A stretch of DNA of 16,678 bases from Bacteroidota bacterium (GCA_023251595.1 JAHEYM010000027.1:1-16678), one strand, 5' to 3'; positions 7,111 to 14,568 are shown, counted from the stretch's first letter. Notes: generated from the sequence alone by a model not told the origin. Made by a program: numbers and translations.

Positions 7111-8394
7111 TTATCTCCTCATCGCCAACCAAGCCGACGGATCCATTTTAATCGTTCCCCGCCAGACTTCAAAATGCAACTCGGTTTTTGAATCTTCATC
7201 ATTGGTGTGAATAATTCCGAGTGTTTGTTTTGCCTTCACGGCTTCACCCATTTTTACATTCACTTCTTCGAGATTCGAATATACAGTTAAAAAATCGCCG
7301 TGTCGTACAATTATAGCTTTATAGGAGCCCGGAATTACAACAATGCCTGTTACAGTACCATCAAATACTGAACGTGCCATGGAGCCTTGTTTTGTCGCAA
7401 TATTTACTCCATTATTATTTGTATATACTTCGTGCAAAACCGGATGTTCATGTCGACCGAATGTTTCAGTAATTACACCTTGCTCCACAGGCCAGGATAA
7501 ACTACCTGCATTCGCCGAAAAATCATCTGATAATTTTCGTCCTTCAGGGGTACTTGAAAAATTCGAATTGCTTTCAGAACTTGAAGGAGGGGTTATTGAT
7601 GGGGTTACCGAAGAAGAGGCAGAAGCACTCGCAGCCGCCGCCGCCGCGGCTCTTGCACGTTCCGCTTCAATTTCTCTATGAATAATATCTTCAATCGCCT
7701 GATTTAATTTATCGGTTGCTTTCTGTTTTTCCTTTAGTTCGTCACGAAGTTGTTTTTCTTTTGTCTGAAGTGTATTCAACATCACGAGTTGTTCTCCTTT
7801 ATCGAGATCCAATGCCGATTTCTCAATATTTTCGTTGGTGAGAAGTTTTTGCTTATCGGTTCTTTTACCCGCCAACTCTTCGATCCTTGCTTCCAATATC
7901 TTTTTGGTCGCCAGAATCATGTCTTTTTGTTTTTTTCTATATGCTGTATATTCACGCAAATATTTGATACGCGAATATGCCTGATTAAAATCTTTGGATG
8001 CAAAAAGAAACATTAAACGATTATATGATCCCTGATTTTTATATGCGAAATATATAAGTTTGGCATATTCATCTTTCAGGTTTTTCAGACTTTTTTCCAA
8101 ACCGTTAATCATATTCATGGCTTCTCCAACCTGATGATCGAGAGAATTCATTTCTCCGCTGAATGTAGTGATTAATTCTTCACGTGTCGATATTTTTTTA
8201 TTTAATGTAACGAGTTGATTTAAAGATACGGCTTTTTTATTTTTCGTTTGATCGAGAAGATTAGAGGTATATTCAATATCCGCCTGAAGCTGCTTTTTCT
8301 TTTTCTCCAGATCCTTTTTCGATTGACCGAAAGCAGCGGCTGAGATGATGAATAAAATAAAAATAAGGGAAAGACTTTTAATGGATTTTCTCAT
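7111..8394 (-). CDS. EnvC-like murein hydrolase activator (degenerate LytM/M23 domain)
   Basis: 427 residues from the ATG at 8394. A signal peptide ends near A-F-G-Q24, followed by long charged coiled coils (about 25-245), a low-complexity Ala/Ser/Pro/Asn linker (247-280), and a C-terminal M23/LytM domain (about 300-427). The metal ligands are lost. Where active enzymes have HxGxD this has N327-x-G-x-N331, and the HxH motif is E405-L-H407. This matches EnvC-type proteins, which do not cut peptidoglycan but activate N-acetylmuramoyl-L-alanine amidases at the division site. Start: the frame also opens at 8442, but 8394 gives a proper signal peptide and a 17-base overlap with the upstream lipoprotein gene. 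Expected location is the periplasm. Confidence 0.88.
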   Translation of the reverse strand: MRKSIKSLSLIFILFIISAAAFGQSKKDLEKKKKQLQADIEYTSNLLDQTKNKKAVSLNQLVTLNKKISTREELITTFSGEMNSLDHQVGEAMNMINGLEKSLKNLKDEYAKLIYFAYKNQGSYNRLMFLFASKDFNQAYSRIKYLREYTAYRKKQKDMILATKKILEARIEELAGKRTDKQKLLTNENIEKSALDLDKGEQLVMLNTLQTKEKQLRDELKEKQKATDKLNQAIEDIIHREIEAERARAAAAAAASASASSSVTPSITPPSSSESNSNFSSTPEGRKLSDDFSANAGSLSWPVEQGVITETFGRHEHPVLHEVYTNNNGVNIATKQGSMARSVFDGTVTGIVVIPGSYKAIIVRHGDFLTVYSNLEEVNVKMGEAVKAKQTLGIIHTNDEDSKTELHFEVWRGTIKMDPSAWLAMRR

Positions 8395-9208
8395 ATTTTT
8401 CCGGAATGTTGAAAGGAAATTCCTGTGGAATATCTGCAACAACCTTTGTATAGGTTATATCAATTTTCATATCTTTATCACCTTTCAGATCGATGGCACA
8501 ATGATAAGGAAACAACCTTGCTCCGATCGGTTTGAAATCATCATAACCGATGAACATAGACTGTTTTGCTTTTTTATCCTGGGTGGAGAATTTCCTGATA
8601 CGATAGGTTTCGGGACTAAGCCATAAATCCTGGATAATTCTTTTGCCGGCACTTGGAACGGTATCCTCGTCGGCTCTTCTTTGTTTTCTCTTTTCAAGCG
8701 TGCTTAACAGATAGAAGGGCTCTTCTACGTATGCCGAGTGCAATTTGGTTGCATCGCGGTACGAGAAATAATTTCCCGACAAGACTGCCTGAATCATCTT
8801 AAAACTTGCTGAAATATTCATCAGATCTTCGAAATACCTGTAGTTGTAGCAAAGATATTTCTTTTCTATGCGGTTAATTACCTTCACTGAGTCACGGGTT
8901 ATCAACACCCTGAATGCCTCAACTCCGAGCCCCGGAGAAATTGAAATCCAGATGATGCTGTCTTGCCTGAAACGTATGCTGGCAGTGAAATCTACGTCTT
9001 CTTTGCCTATCTTGGTAGACACGGTTGCCTTGGCGGAGAGCCAGGCAGTTTTGAACTCATTTTCGGAGAGCTTGCTGTTCAGCGTCTCGAATGGCTGCTC
9101 TGCCAATGGAACGGATCGCTTGATTTGCCTGAATCCGTGACACGAAGTCTGAAGGCAAACAAGCCCGGATAACAGAACGAGCAGAATTCGTGGAATATAT
9201 TTTCCCAT
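8378..9208 (-). CDS. DUF4292 family lipoprotein
   Basis: 276 residues from the ATG at 9208. The N-terminus (MGKYIPRILLVLLSGLVCLQ then TSC) is a lipoprotein signal with lipidation at C23. The lipobox is relaxed, with Gln at -3, as is common in Bacteroidota. The body is beta-rich: FTASIRFRQDSIIWISISPGLGVEAFRVLITRDSV, then FEDLMNISASF, ending FPFNIPEKYEKIH. I recognise this as DUF4292. Family knowledge is thin; the pattern resembles LolA/LolB-like half-barrels, so a role in lipoprotein or lipid transport is plausible but inferred. The frame continues upstream to 9316 inside the TPR gene; 9208 is chosen because it starts the signal peptide 4 bases after the TPR stop. The gene lies between TPR and EnvC-like genes, a conserved arrangement as I recall it. 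Confidence 0.82.
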   Translation of the reverse strand: MGKYIPRILLVLLSGLVCLQTSCHGFRQIKRSVPLAEQPFETLNSKLSENEFKTAWLSAKATVSTKIGKEDVDFTASIRFRQDSIIWISISPGLGVEAFRVLITRDSVKVINRIEKKYLCYNYRYFEDLMNISASFKMIQAVLSGNYFSYRDATKLHSAYVEEPFYLLSTLEKRKQRRADEDTVPSAGKRIIQDLWLSPETYRIRKFSTQDKKAKQSMFIGYDDFKPIGARLFPYHCAIDLKGDKDMKIDITYTKVVADIPQEFPFNIPEKYEKIH

Positions 9209-9212
9209 CCGC

Positions 9213-10955
9213 TTATTCGTAGAGTTTTCCGTCCAAAATCTTTTTATCAAGAAATTCTGATCCGTTCCCGGCTTTTTTGGCTTTTTGCCAGTAAGTTTTT
9301 GCACCCTCAATATCATTCAAACGAAAAAGAATATCTCCCTGATGTTCTAAAATTGCATCGCTGCCTTGTCCACCATGCAGAAGTGCTTTGTCGATCCAGA
9401 TTTTGGCATCCTGATATTTCCCCATTTTATATAAAATCCAGCCGTAAGTGTCGAGATAAGAAGCATTATCCGGCGCCAGTTCATTGGAGAGTTTGGACAT
9501 TGTTTCTGCTTTCTCAAGATTTTCACCACGTACTGAAAGATAATAACTGTAATTATTAAGTATATAGGTATCCTTCGGTCTGATGACCAACGCCTTGTCA
9601 TAAGACTCATCAGATAATTTATATTCTTTTAATTTATTATACGCATCACCAAGATTTCCAAGAAACTGCACTTTCAATAAATCATTATCCACAACGAGTT
9701 TAACACCCGCGCTTAATGCCTCGACAGCTTCGCGATAGTGCTCCATCTCGACGTATGCAACTCCATTGAAATAATAAAAAACAGGTTGTGTAGGAAAAAG
9801 TTCCAAAGCATCTTTGGTGTCTTTGAGTAACGAAACAGTATCTTTCAGTTCCGAATCCATCACAATCATTTGCTGCCATACCGCAAAACCTTTTTTGTCG
9901 AGGGCAACCGAAGCACGATATTGTTCACGTGCTTCCATATATTTTTTATCATGAGAAAGAAAATCTCCATACACAGTATGTGCTCTTGCATCTTTTGGAT
10001 GTGTCTCTGCCAGAATCCTCCCAAGCGTTAATGACTGACCCGATAATGCATCTGTCTGTTGTGAAATAAGATAATATGAACCCAGAATCTGCAGTTTGGT
10101 CTCTATATCCAACTGCTGATTCGAAAATGCCGATTTTAATTCATCAAAAGCTTTGTCTTTCTCTCCCTTTTTTCTGTAATAATCAGCTAATGAGAGATGA
10201 ACGAGACCATTTCCCGGGTCTATAACCAGAATTTTATTATATATTTCCAACGCTTTTTCCTCCATATTCCGTTGCATATATAAATCGGCTATCATACCGA
10301 GATAACGCGGATCTTTCGGGAATTTATCAACAAGTTTTTCCAACTCACCCATCGCCTTATCGGGTTTGTTGAGTTGCATATATAATTTTTCTTTCTGCAA
10401 CGAAACATCTGGATTTATGCCAATAATATTTTCGATTTTATCATATATCTTTATTGCTTCATTTACTTTGCCGGAGAAAAGATAGGTGCTTGCCAAATCA
10501 AATTGATATTCGGTACGCTCCGGATAAGTTTTGATAATCTGATTGTAAACACCAATCGCTTCCGGGTAGGCTTTCGTTTTTTCATAAAGTCTCGCGAGAA
10601 GCAATTGATACCATATATTTTTTTTGTTCAGTTCGGCGGCTGATTTTGCAAAAAAAACGGCGTCGGAATATCTTTTTTGTTCATTATATATTCCGGCAAG
10701 TTCATACATGGCAGCGTCGTTTGCAGCATCGATCTTTATACATTCGACATACAGACTTGCTGCTTCGTCGAGATTGCCTTTGATTTTTGCCCTGCTTGCA
10801 TCGACGTACATCGCGTCGACTTTCGTGCGATCACTTGCCGATATTTTTTTCTTTCCGCTTTTATCATTCTGCGCTGATAGCGGTGAGGATACAAGCATCA
10901 GGATCGCTAATGTCGTATATAATAAATGCTTAATTATTCCTGATAATAATTTCAT
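9213..10955 (-). CDS. Exported TPR-repeat protein
   Basis: A 580-residue protein with a signal peptide (LLYTTLAILMLVSSPLSAQ, cleavage near residue 29) and about ten or more tetratricopeptide repeats over residues 45-560. Typical units are GNLDEAASLYVECIKID, KAYPEAIGVYNQIIKTYP, EEKALEIYNKILVIDP, KEYKLSDESYDKALVIRP, and GKYQDAKIWIDKALLHG. No catalytic domain is seen, so it should act as a scaffold in the periplasm or at the outer membrane. The start lies 10 bases from the nucleotidyltransferase stop, and the stop 4 bases before the DUF4292 start, so it is surely in the same transcript. Partners are unknown; the neighbours (DUF4292, EnvC-like) are the obvious candidates. Homologues at this locus carry a similar repeat array as far as I recall. 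Confidence 0.88.
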   Translation of the reverse strand: MKLLSGIIKHLLYTTLAILMLVSSPLSAQNDKSGKKKISASDRTKVDAMYVDASRAKIKGNLDEAASLYVECIKIDAANDAAMYELAGIYNEQKRYSDAVFFAKSAAELNKKNIWYQLLLARLYEKTKAYPEAIGVYNQIIKTYPERTEYQFDLASTYLFSGKVNEAIKIYDKIENIIGINPDVSLQKEKLYMQLNKPDKAMGELEKLVDKFPKDPRYLGMIADLYMQRNMEEKALEIYNKILVIDPGNGLVHLSLADYYRKKGEKDKAFDELKSAFSNQQLDIETKLQILGSYYLISQQTDALSGQSLTLGRILAETHPKDARAHTVYGDFLSHDKKYMEAREQYRASVALDKKGFAVWQQMIVMDSELKDTVSLLKDTKDALELFPTQPVFYYFNGVAYVEMEHYREAVEALSAGVKLVVDNDLLKVQFLGNLGDAYNKLKEYKLSDESYDKALVIRPKDTYILNNYSYYLSVRGENLEKAETMSKLSNELAPDNASYLDTYGWILYKMGKYQDAKIWIDKALLHGGQGSDAILEHQGDILFRLNDIEGAKTYWQKAKKAGNGSEFLDKKILDGKLYE

Positions 10956-10965
10956 TCTTTCGGGA

Positions 10966-11445
10966 TTAGGCGAGATGGGTTGAAAAATCGCCGATACTTA
11001 CTTTTCTTTTCATGCCCGAAAACTCTACGTTGTTTCCGATCATAGAATCTTCGATAATAACATGCGATAGCTTTGTATTTGCTTGAATAATGCTGTTGCG
11101 GATAACACAGTTTTCAAGTTTTGTATTTTCAGAGATGGATACATACGGTCCGATGACGCTATTGAGAAGTATCACATTCTCACCGATAAAACAGGGATCC
11201 ACGATAACTGAATTTTCATTCTTTGCAGATGCCGGAAAAGGTGTATTTCCATCTTGCTTAATTTCGAGTATCCGCTGATTTGTATAAACTGCCGCATCCA
11301 CATTGCCACAATCAAGCCATTCGAGCACATCGCCGGGAACAAATTTTTTCCCTTTGCGCATCATGTTCTCCAGGACGTTCGTTAGTTGATATTCGCCCTT
11401 TTCCATTATTTTATTTTCGATCAGATGTTTTATTTCCTCTCTCAG
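10966..11445 (-). pseudogene. Sugar-phosphate nucleotidyltransferase, C-terminal fragment (frameshifted)
   Basis: The downstream part of a nucleotidyltransferase. The frame runs from about 11445: L-R-E-E-I-K-H-L-I-E-N-K, then EKGEYQLTNVLENM and DVLEWLDCGN, both typical of the C-terminal half of the catalytic domain. It then enters a left-handed beta-helix with hexapeptide-like rungs (DPCFIGENVILLNSVIGPYVSI) and ends VSIGDFSTHLA. A first ATG lies at 11406, but the homologous text extends upstream of it, so this is not an independent gene. It is shifted by one frame relative to the N-terminal fragment. The beta-helix is intact and highly family-like, so the damage is either recent or an assembly error. 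It ends 10 bases before the TPR gene. Confidence 0.8.
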
Positions 11446-11873
11446 ATTTTCACCACCCCAAAAGAATCCGGATTTTTAATTTTACTCACCCAAACAACTC
11501 CATCTTTTTCGGGACTTATTTTATAATCGGTTCTGAACAATGTGTCTGCAAAAGCAACCATCACCGGACCTGTAAGTAATTCCGTAGCACAATTTATAGC
11601 GTGTGCCGTACCTAATGGTTCTTCCTGGTGAAAAATTCTCCCTTTAGCGCCGGCTTTTTCTGCTATACTCAGCAGCATTTCTTCCGCTTTCGAACCAAAA
11701 TTACCAATAACAAAACCAATTTGATCGATCTTCTGATCGGTCATCGATTTAATATCTTCAACCAAGCGCTCAACCATAGGTTTACCTGCGATAGGTAATA
11801 AAGGTTTCGGAGTAGTGAGTGTATGCGGCCGCATTCGTTTACCGAGTCCGGCCATTGGGATAATTATATTCAA
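11442..11873 (-). pseudogene. Sugar-phosphate nucleotidyltransferase, N-terminal fragment (frameshifted)
   Basis: The catalytic Rossmann part of a glucose-1-phosphate thymidylyltransferase/mannose-1-phosphate guanylyltransferase-like enzyme, which makes NDP-sugars for surface polysaccharides. Key motifs are present: PMAGLGKRMRPHT (nucleotide loop with Arg), KPLLPIAGKPM, the EEPLGTAHAI substrate loop, and FADTLF with the metal-binding Asp. The frame ends at TGA just after NPDSFGVVKI, where intact homologues continue for about 30 more residues (acceptor-sugar region) before the LREEI text that appears in the other fragment. About 100 bases are therefore missing and the frame is shifted. Start: TTG at 11873, giving NIIIPMAG as in homologues; the next ATG (11855) would remove strand 1. 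The TTG abuts the repeat element upstream. Nucleotide and sugar specificity cannot be read. Confidence 0.82.
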
Positions 11874-11880
11874 GTTTTTT

Positions 11881-11930
11881 AGGGGTTAGGGATTAGGTGT
11901 TAGGGATTAGGTGTTAGGTGTTAGGGATTA
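11881..11930 (+). repeat. Tandem heptamer array, telomere-like (7 units)
   Basis: Seven consecutive 7-base units: AGGGGTT, AGGGATT, AGGTGTT, AGGGATT, AGGTGTT, AGGTGTT, AGGGATT, then AG. Only bases 4 and 5 of the unit vary. Every unit junction carries TAG on the plus strand and TAA on the minus strand. The TAA stop of the four-helix-bundle gene (11930-11928) lies in the last unit. The plus strand has repeated G-runs. Confidence 0.9.
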
Positions 11931-12305
11931 GCGCGGAGGATTTTTCTTCTTTGCAATATTTGATTTTGTGTTTTTAATTACCGTGGTGACTATTTTTAAT
12001 ATTTCAATCGCATCTTTATTCATGCTCTCGAATTCAATAGTAGTAATATATTCCGTTGCTTCCAACAATTCTAACCAATAAATAGTTTCATTAATTTCTT
12101 TCTGCGCAACGCCATATTTGTGAATAAAATCCAACTTGCTTTCCGCATGTTCTGCCTCCCTCACCATTGCACCGGGATTGGTGCCACAGCTCAGGAGTTG
12201 TTTACTCATTACATATTCTTTCTTTTCTGTTACCAAATATTTGTATAACTTAACTATTCGAATAGCAAATAAAAAAGTTTTCTTTTTGAGATTATTTTCT
12301 TTCAT
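11928..12305 (-). CDS. Four helix bundle protein (23S rRNA intervening-sequence protein family)
   Basis: A 125-residue all-helical basic protein of the four-helix-bundle family (TIGR02436-like, S23/IVP). Its members were first noticed inside intervening sequences of 23S rRNA genes and are related in fold to Avd of diversity-generating retroelements. Family hallmarks: KTFLFAIRIVKLYKYL, then VMSKQLLSCGTNPGAMVREAEHAESKLDFIHK, QKEINETIYWLELL and an acidic/hydrophobic last helix with a Lys-rich tail. Length and start (ATG 12305, MKENNLKKKTF) fit the family. Here it is not in an rRNA gene but between dUTPase and the nucleotidyltransferase, flanked by inverted heptamer repeats. Molecular function is not known; nucleic-acid binding is a reasonable inference from the basic surface and relatives. 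The ends of the reading frame are family-like and intact, so it is probably functional. Confidence 0.9.
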   Translation of the reverse strand: MKENNLKKKTFLFAIRIVKLYKYLVTEKKEYVMSKQLLSCGTNPGAMVREAEHAESKLDFIHKYGVAQKEINETIYWLELLEATEYITTIEFESMNKDAIEILKIVTTVIKNTKSNIAKKKNPPR

Positions 12306-12331
12306 TTAAAGAATATTTATTGCATCAAATT

Positions 12332-12353
12332 CTAACACCTAACCCCTACAAAA
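12332..12353 (-). repeat. Right terminal repeat, inverted copy of the heptamer end
   Basis: On the minus strand this reads TTTTGT, then AGGGGTT, AGGTGTT and AG. It matches the left end (11875-11896, plus strand) at 19 of 22 bases. The dUTPase TAG stop (12348-12346) is formed by the T-A-G at the start of the first unit. Confidence 0.85.
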
Positions 12354-12780
12354 CTCCCGTGCTTCCAAACCCACCCTTACCTCGTTCTGTTTCATTCACT
12401 ATTTCTACTTGTTCTAAAGTGGCTTTTTCGAATTTTGAAAAGATGATTTGTGCTATCCTATCGCCGTTTTTTATGGTGAAGTTTTCCTGTGATAAATTGA
12501 TCAGGATGACCTTCACTTCACCCCGATAATCGGGATCGATTGTGCCGGGAGAATTGAGAACAGTGATGCCTGCTTTTGCCGCCAATCCGCTCCGGGGTCT
12601 TACCTGTGCTTCAACGCTGTCAGGCAGTTCAAGGTATAAACCGGTGGGAATAATTCCACGTTCGAATGGTTTTAGTACCTTTTCTTCACCCAAATCGGCA
12701 CGCAGATCCATACCCGCAGCACTCTGCGTTTCGTAGGCCGGCAGAGGGTTTTGTGACTTATTAACGATTCTTATTTTCAT
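12346..12780 (-). CDS. dut: dUTP diphosphatase
   Basis: Trimeric dUTPase, hydrolysing dUTP to dUMP and diphosphate. This keeps uracil out of DNA and feeds dTMP synthesis in the cytoplasm. At 144 residues it is a standard length, and all five conserved motifs are present: AAGMDLRADL (21-30), RPRSGLAAKAG (61-71), the substrate loop GTIDPDYRGEVKV (79-91, with the catalytic Asp and the base-stacking Tyr), NGDRIAQIIF (105-114) and the C-terminal arm GKGGFGSTG (134-142). The start is an ATG 7 bases after the flippase stop, so it is co-transcribed with it. The gene ends right at the right-hand repeat, whose first TAG is its stop codon. Confidence 0.96.
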   Translation of the reverse strand: MKIRIVNKSQNPLPAYETQSAAGMDLRADLGEEKVLKPFERGIIPTGLYLELPDSVEAQVRPRSGLAAKAGITVLNSPGTIDPDYRGEVKVILINLSQENFTIKNGDRIAQIIFSKFEKATLEQVEIVNETERGKGGFGSTGVL

Positions 12781-12787
12781 TTGGAAT

Positions 12788-14281
12788 TTAAGGGAGCGAA
12801 GATAGGGTTTTTTGAGGTCTTTCTATCACCCATGCTATACTGACGAACAGGAGTAACGCCAGATTCCCCGTAACCAACTCTACAACAGGCGATGGAGAAA
12901 TGAGTGTCCAAAGACCCGTCATCAACGCATAGATTGAGATCGCCAAGACCGGGTAAAAGATCATTTTCTTCAAATTATATGGAACTGGAAAATAAACCTG
13001 TCCGATCAGATAACTCACAACCATCATGAAGAAATAACAAGCAAGCGTAGTCCAGGCGGCTCCCATATAACCCATGATGGGGATGAGGATGAAATTCAAC
13101 AACAAAGTCACGCCTGCACCTGCCAGCGCAAGCCATGCACCGTACCTCGTTTGACCTGAGAGCTTGTACCAGATCGAGAGATTGTAATAGATCCCAAGAC
13201 ATAAGTTTGCTACAAGAAGAACGGGGACAATCTTCAATCCTGAGCGAAATTTTACACCAACAAAATACTGAACTGCATACATATTCATCATCACCCCTAT
13301 AAAGATCAACGAGCAGGCTATTACAAAGTATTTCATTACTGTAGCGTACGTTTTACGCGAATCACTTTTCTGCGCTTCTACAAAGAAAAAAGGTTCTGCC
13401 GCCATCCTTACGGTCTGAATAAAAATGGTCATAAATATCGCGATCTTGTAACAAGCACTGTATATTCCCACTTCCGACATCGCTGTACTTTTATCGACTG
13501 TCAGATATTTTATCATGAGTCGGTCACTCGTTTCATTCACCATACCTGCCAAACCTACTATGAGCAAAGGCAGCGCATAGTACATCATACGTTTCCAAAG
13601 TAAGAGGTCGAACTTCCACCCACCCCCACGCGGGAACTGAGGTATCAACAGGACAAGTGTTAATGCACTGGCAGCGAGGTTTGCCAAAAACACATATTCA
13701 ACAAAATCGGCACGGTTAAAGAATCCACTAACAAATCCGTAAAAAATGTGGTCGGGACTTTTCATCACCCATGGACAAAAAAGAAGGAAAAATAGATTTA
13801 ATAAAATATTCACACCAATATTGATGCTCTTAATAATCGCGTATTTTTTTGGTCGGTTGTCGAGCCGCAGTTTTGCAAATGGAATCGAAGTTATCGCATC
13901 CAATCCGAGCATGAGTGCGAAGGTGATGATATAATCTTTATGCCCGCTGTGAGAAATAGACGTGGCTAACGGTGCAGCAAACAGAACAAGACCGGCGGCG
14001 AGTACAATCGATGTTGATAGAATCGAAAATAAATTGGTGAAATACACTTTTCCTTTGTCGGATTCTGTCTGACAAAATCTGAAATAAGCGGTCTCCATTC
14101 CATAAGTAAAAATGACATTCAGGAAGGTGACATAGGTATACATTTCCGCCACCGTACCATACTCAGCCGTGCCTAAGACGCGGGTATAGAGCGGAACTAA
14201 AAAGTAATTAAGCAGCCGACCAACGATCGTGGGAAGACCATAGATCGCCGTTTGCCCGGCGAGACGCTTAAGGGGATTCAA
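12788..14281 (-). CDS. Oligosaccharide flippase family protein (Wzx-like, MOP superfamily)
   Basis: A polytopic membrane protein of 497 residues with about 14 hydrophobic segments and no catalytic motif. It belongs to the polysaccharide biosynthesis/export (MATE/MOP) group that flips undecaprenyl-linked sugars across the inner membrane. The N-terminus NPLKRLAGQTAIYGLPTIVGRLLNY and VPLYTRVLGTAEYG are characteristic of the family. Start: TTG at 14281, immediately after the acylphosphatase TAA with zero spacing; this gives the family-typical N-terminus, whereas the next Met (residue 47) would delete the first membrane helix. Coupled translation with the upstream gene is likely. The substrate is unknown; O-antigen, capsule or a lipid II-like precursor are all possible. 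It fits the envelope theme of the downstream genes. Confidence 0.87.
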   Translation of the reverse strand: MNPLKRLAGQTAIYGLPTIVGRLLNYFLVPLYTRVLGTAEYGTVAEMYTYVTFLNVIFTYGMETAYFRFCQTESDKGKVYFTNLFSILSTSIVLAAGLVLFAAPLATSISHSGHKDYIITFALMLGLDAITSIPFAKLRLDNRPKKYAIIKSINIGVNILLNLFFLLFCPWVMKSPDHIFYGFVSGFFNRADFVEYVFLANLAASALTLVLLIPQFPRGGGWKFDLLLWKRMMYYALPLLIVGLAGMVNETSDRLMIKYLTVDKSTAMSEVGIYSACYKIAIFMTIFIQTVRMAAEPFFFVEAQKSDSRKTYATVMKYFVIACSLIFIGVMMNMYAVQYFVGVKFRSGLKIVPVLLVANLCLGIYYNLSIWYKLSGQTRYGAWLALAGAGVTLLLNFILIPIMGYMGAAWTTLACYFFMMVVSYLIGQVYFPVPYNLKKMIFYPVLAISIYALMTGLWTLISPSPVVELVTGNLALLLFVSIAWVIERPQKTLSSLP

Positions 14282-14554
14282 TTATTTTATGATGAAACTT
14301 GGATAGTTTTTTGGTTTATGTTCAACCACGCGAACTTTCTCAACAAATGCATCATCTGGTCCTTTCTGACACCACTCCATAAACGCATCTAAGGCGACTT
14401 CTTCTCCTTCTGCTTCCATATAAACCGAGCCGTCGGGCAGGTTCCGTACGAATCCGGTGATGCCCATTTCCTTTGCTTTATCGCGTGTGTGCTTTCTGAA
14501 AAATACTCCTTGTACCAGTCCTGAAATCCAAATATTGAGATGTTTTTTCACCAT
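14282..14554 (-). CDS. acyP: Acylphosphatase
   Basis: A small enzyme of 90 residues that hydrolyses acyl phosphates such as acetyl phosphate or carbamoyl phosphate in the cytoplasm. It has the two family signatures: SGLVQGVFFR with the phosphate-binding R20, and GFVRNLPDGSV with N38, which positions the attacking water. The length is exactly the family norm. The ATG at 14554 follows the enoyl-CoA hydratase stop by 14 bases, and the stop abuts the flippase TTG. The physiological substrate is unclear, as for most bacterial acylphosphatases. Confidence 0.93.
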   Translation of the reverse strand: MVKKHLNIWISGLVQGVFFRKHTRDKAKEMGITGFVRNLPDGSVYMEAEGEEVALDAFMEWCQKGPDDAFVEKVRVVEHKPKNYPSFIIK

Positions 14555-14568
14555 AACGTTTTTACTTT

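Larger units (their letters stand above)
11875..12353 (-). mobile_element. Putative four-helix-bundle gene cassette with inverted heptamer termini
   Basis: Two 22-base termini (11875-11896 and, inverted, 12332-12353) match at 19 of 22 positions and bound one small gene. Inside the left end is an array of seven 7-base units; the right end has two. The cassette interrupts an otherwise tight gene series exactly between the dUTPase stop and the nucleotidyltransferase start. No transposase and no obvious target duplication are seen, so movement is inferred from structure and position. It may be a non-autonomous insertion or a long-standing repeat-bounded gene. Confidence 0.5.

Noticed and set aside
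7343..7681. Open plus-strand frame with an Ala-rich tail
   Set aside because: It is antisense to the Ala/Ser linker and LytM domain of the EnvC-like gene and has no family-like sequence of its own.
8395..8442. Longer N-terminus for the EnvC-like protein
   Set aside because: It would add 16 residues before a complete signal peptide and increase overlap with the lipoprotein gene.
9209..9316. Longer N-terminus for the DUF4292 lipoprotein
   Set aside because: It lies inside the TPR gene and would place 36 polar residues ahead of the lipoprotein signal.
11280..11579. Open plus-strand frame across the nucleotidyltransferase break
   Set aside because: The translation is low-complexity and unlike any family; the minus-strand halves match a known enzyme.
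11881..11930. CRISPR-like or true telomere repeat
   Set aside because: The units are 7 bases with no unique spacers, and the array is embedded between chromosomal genes rather than at an end.
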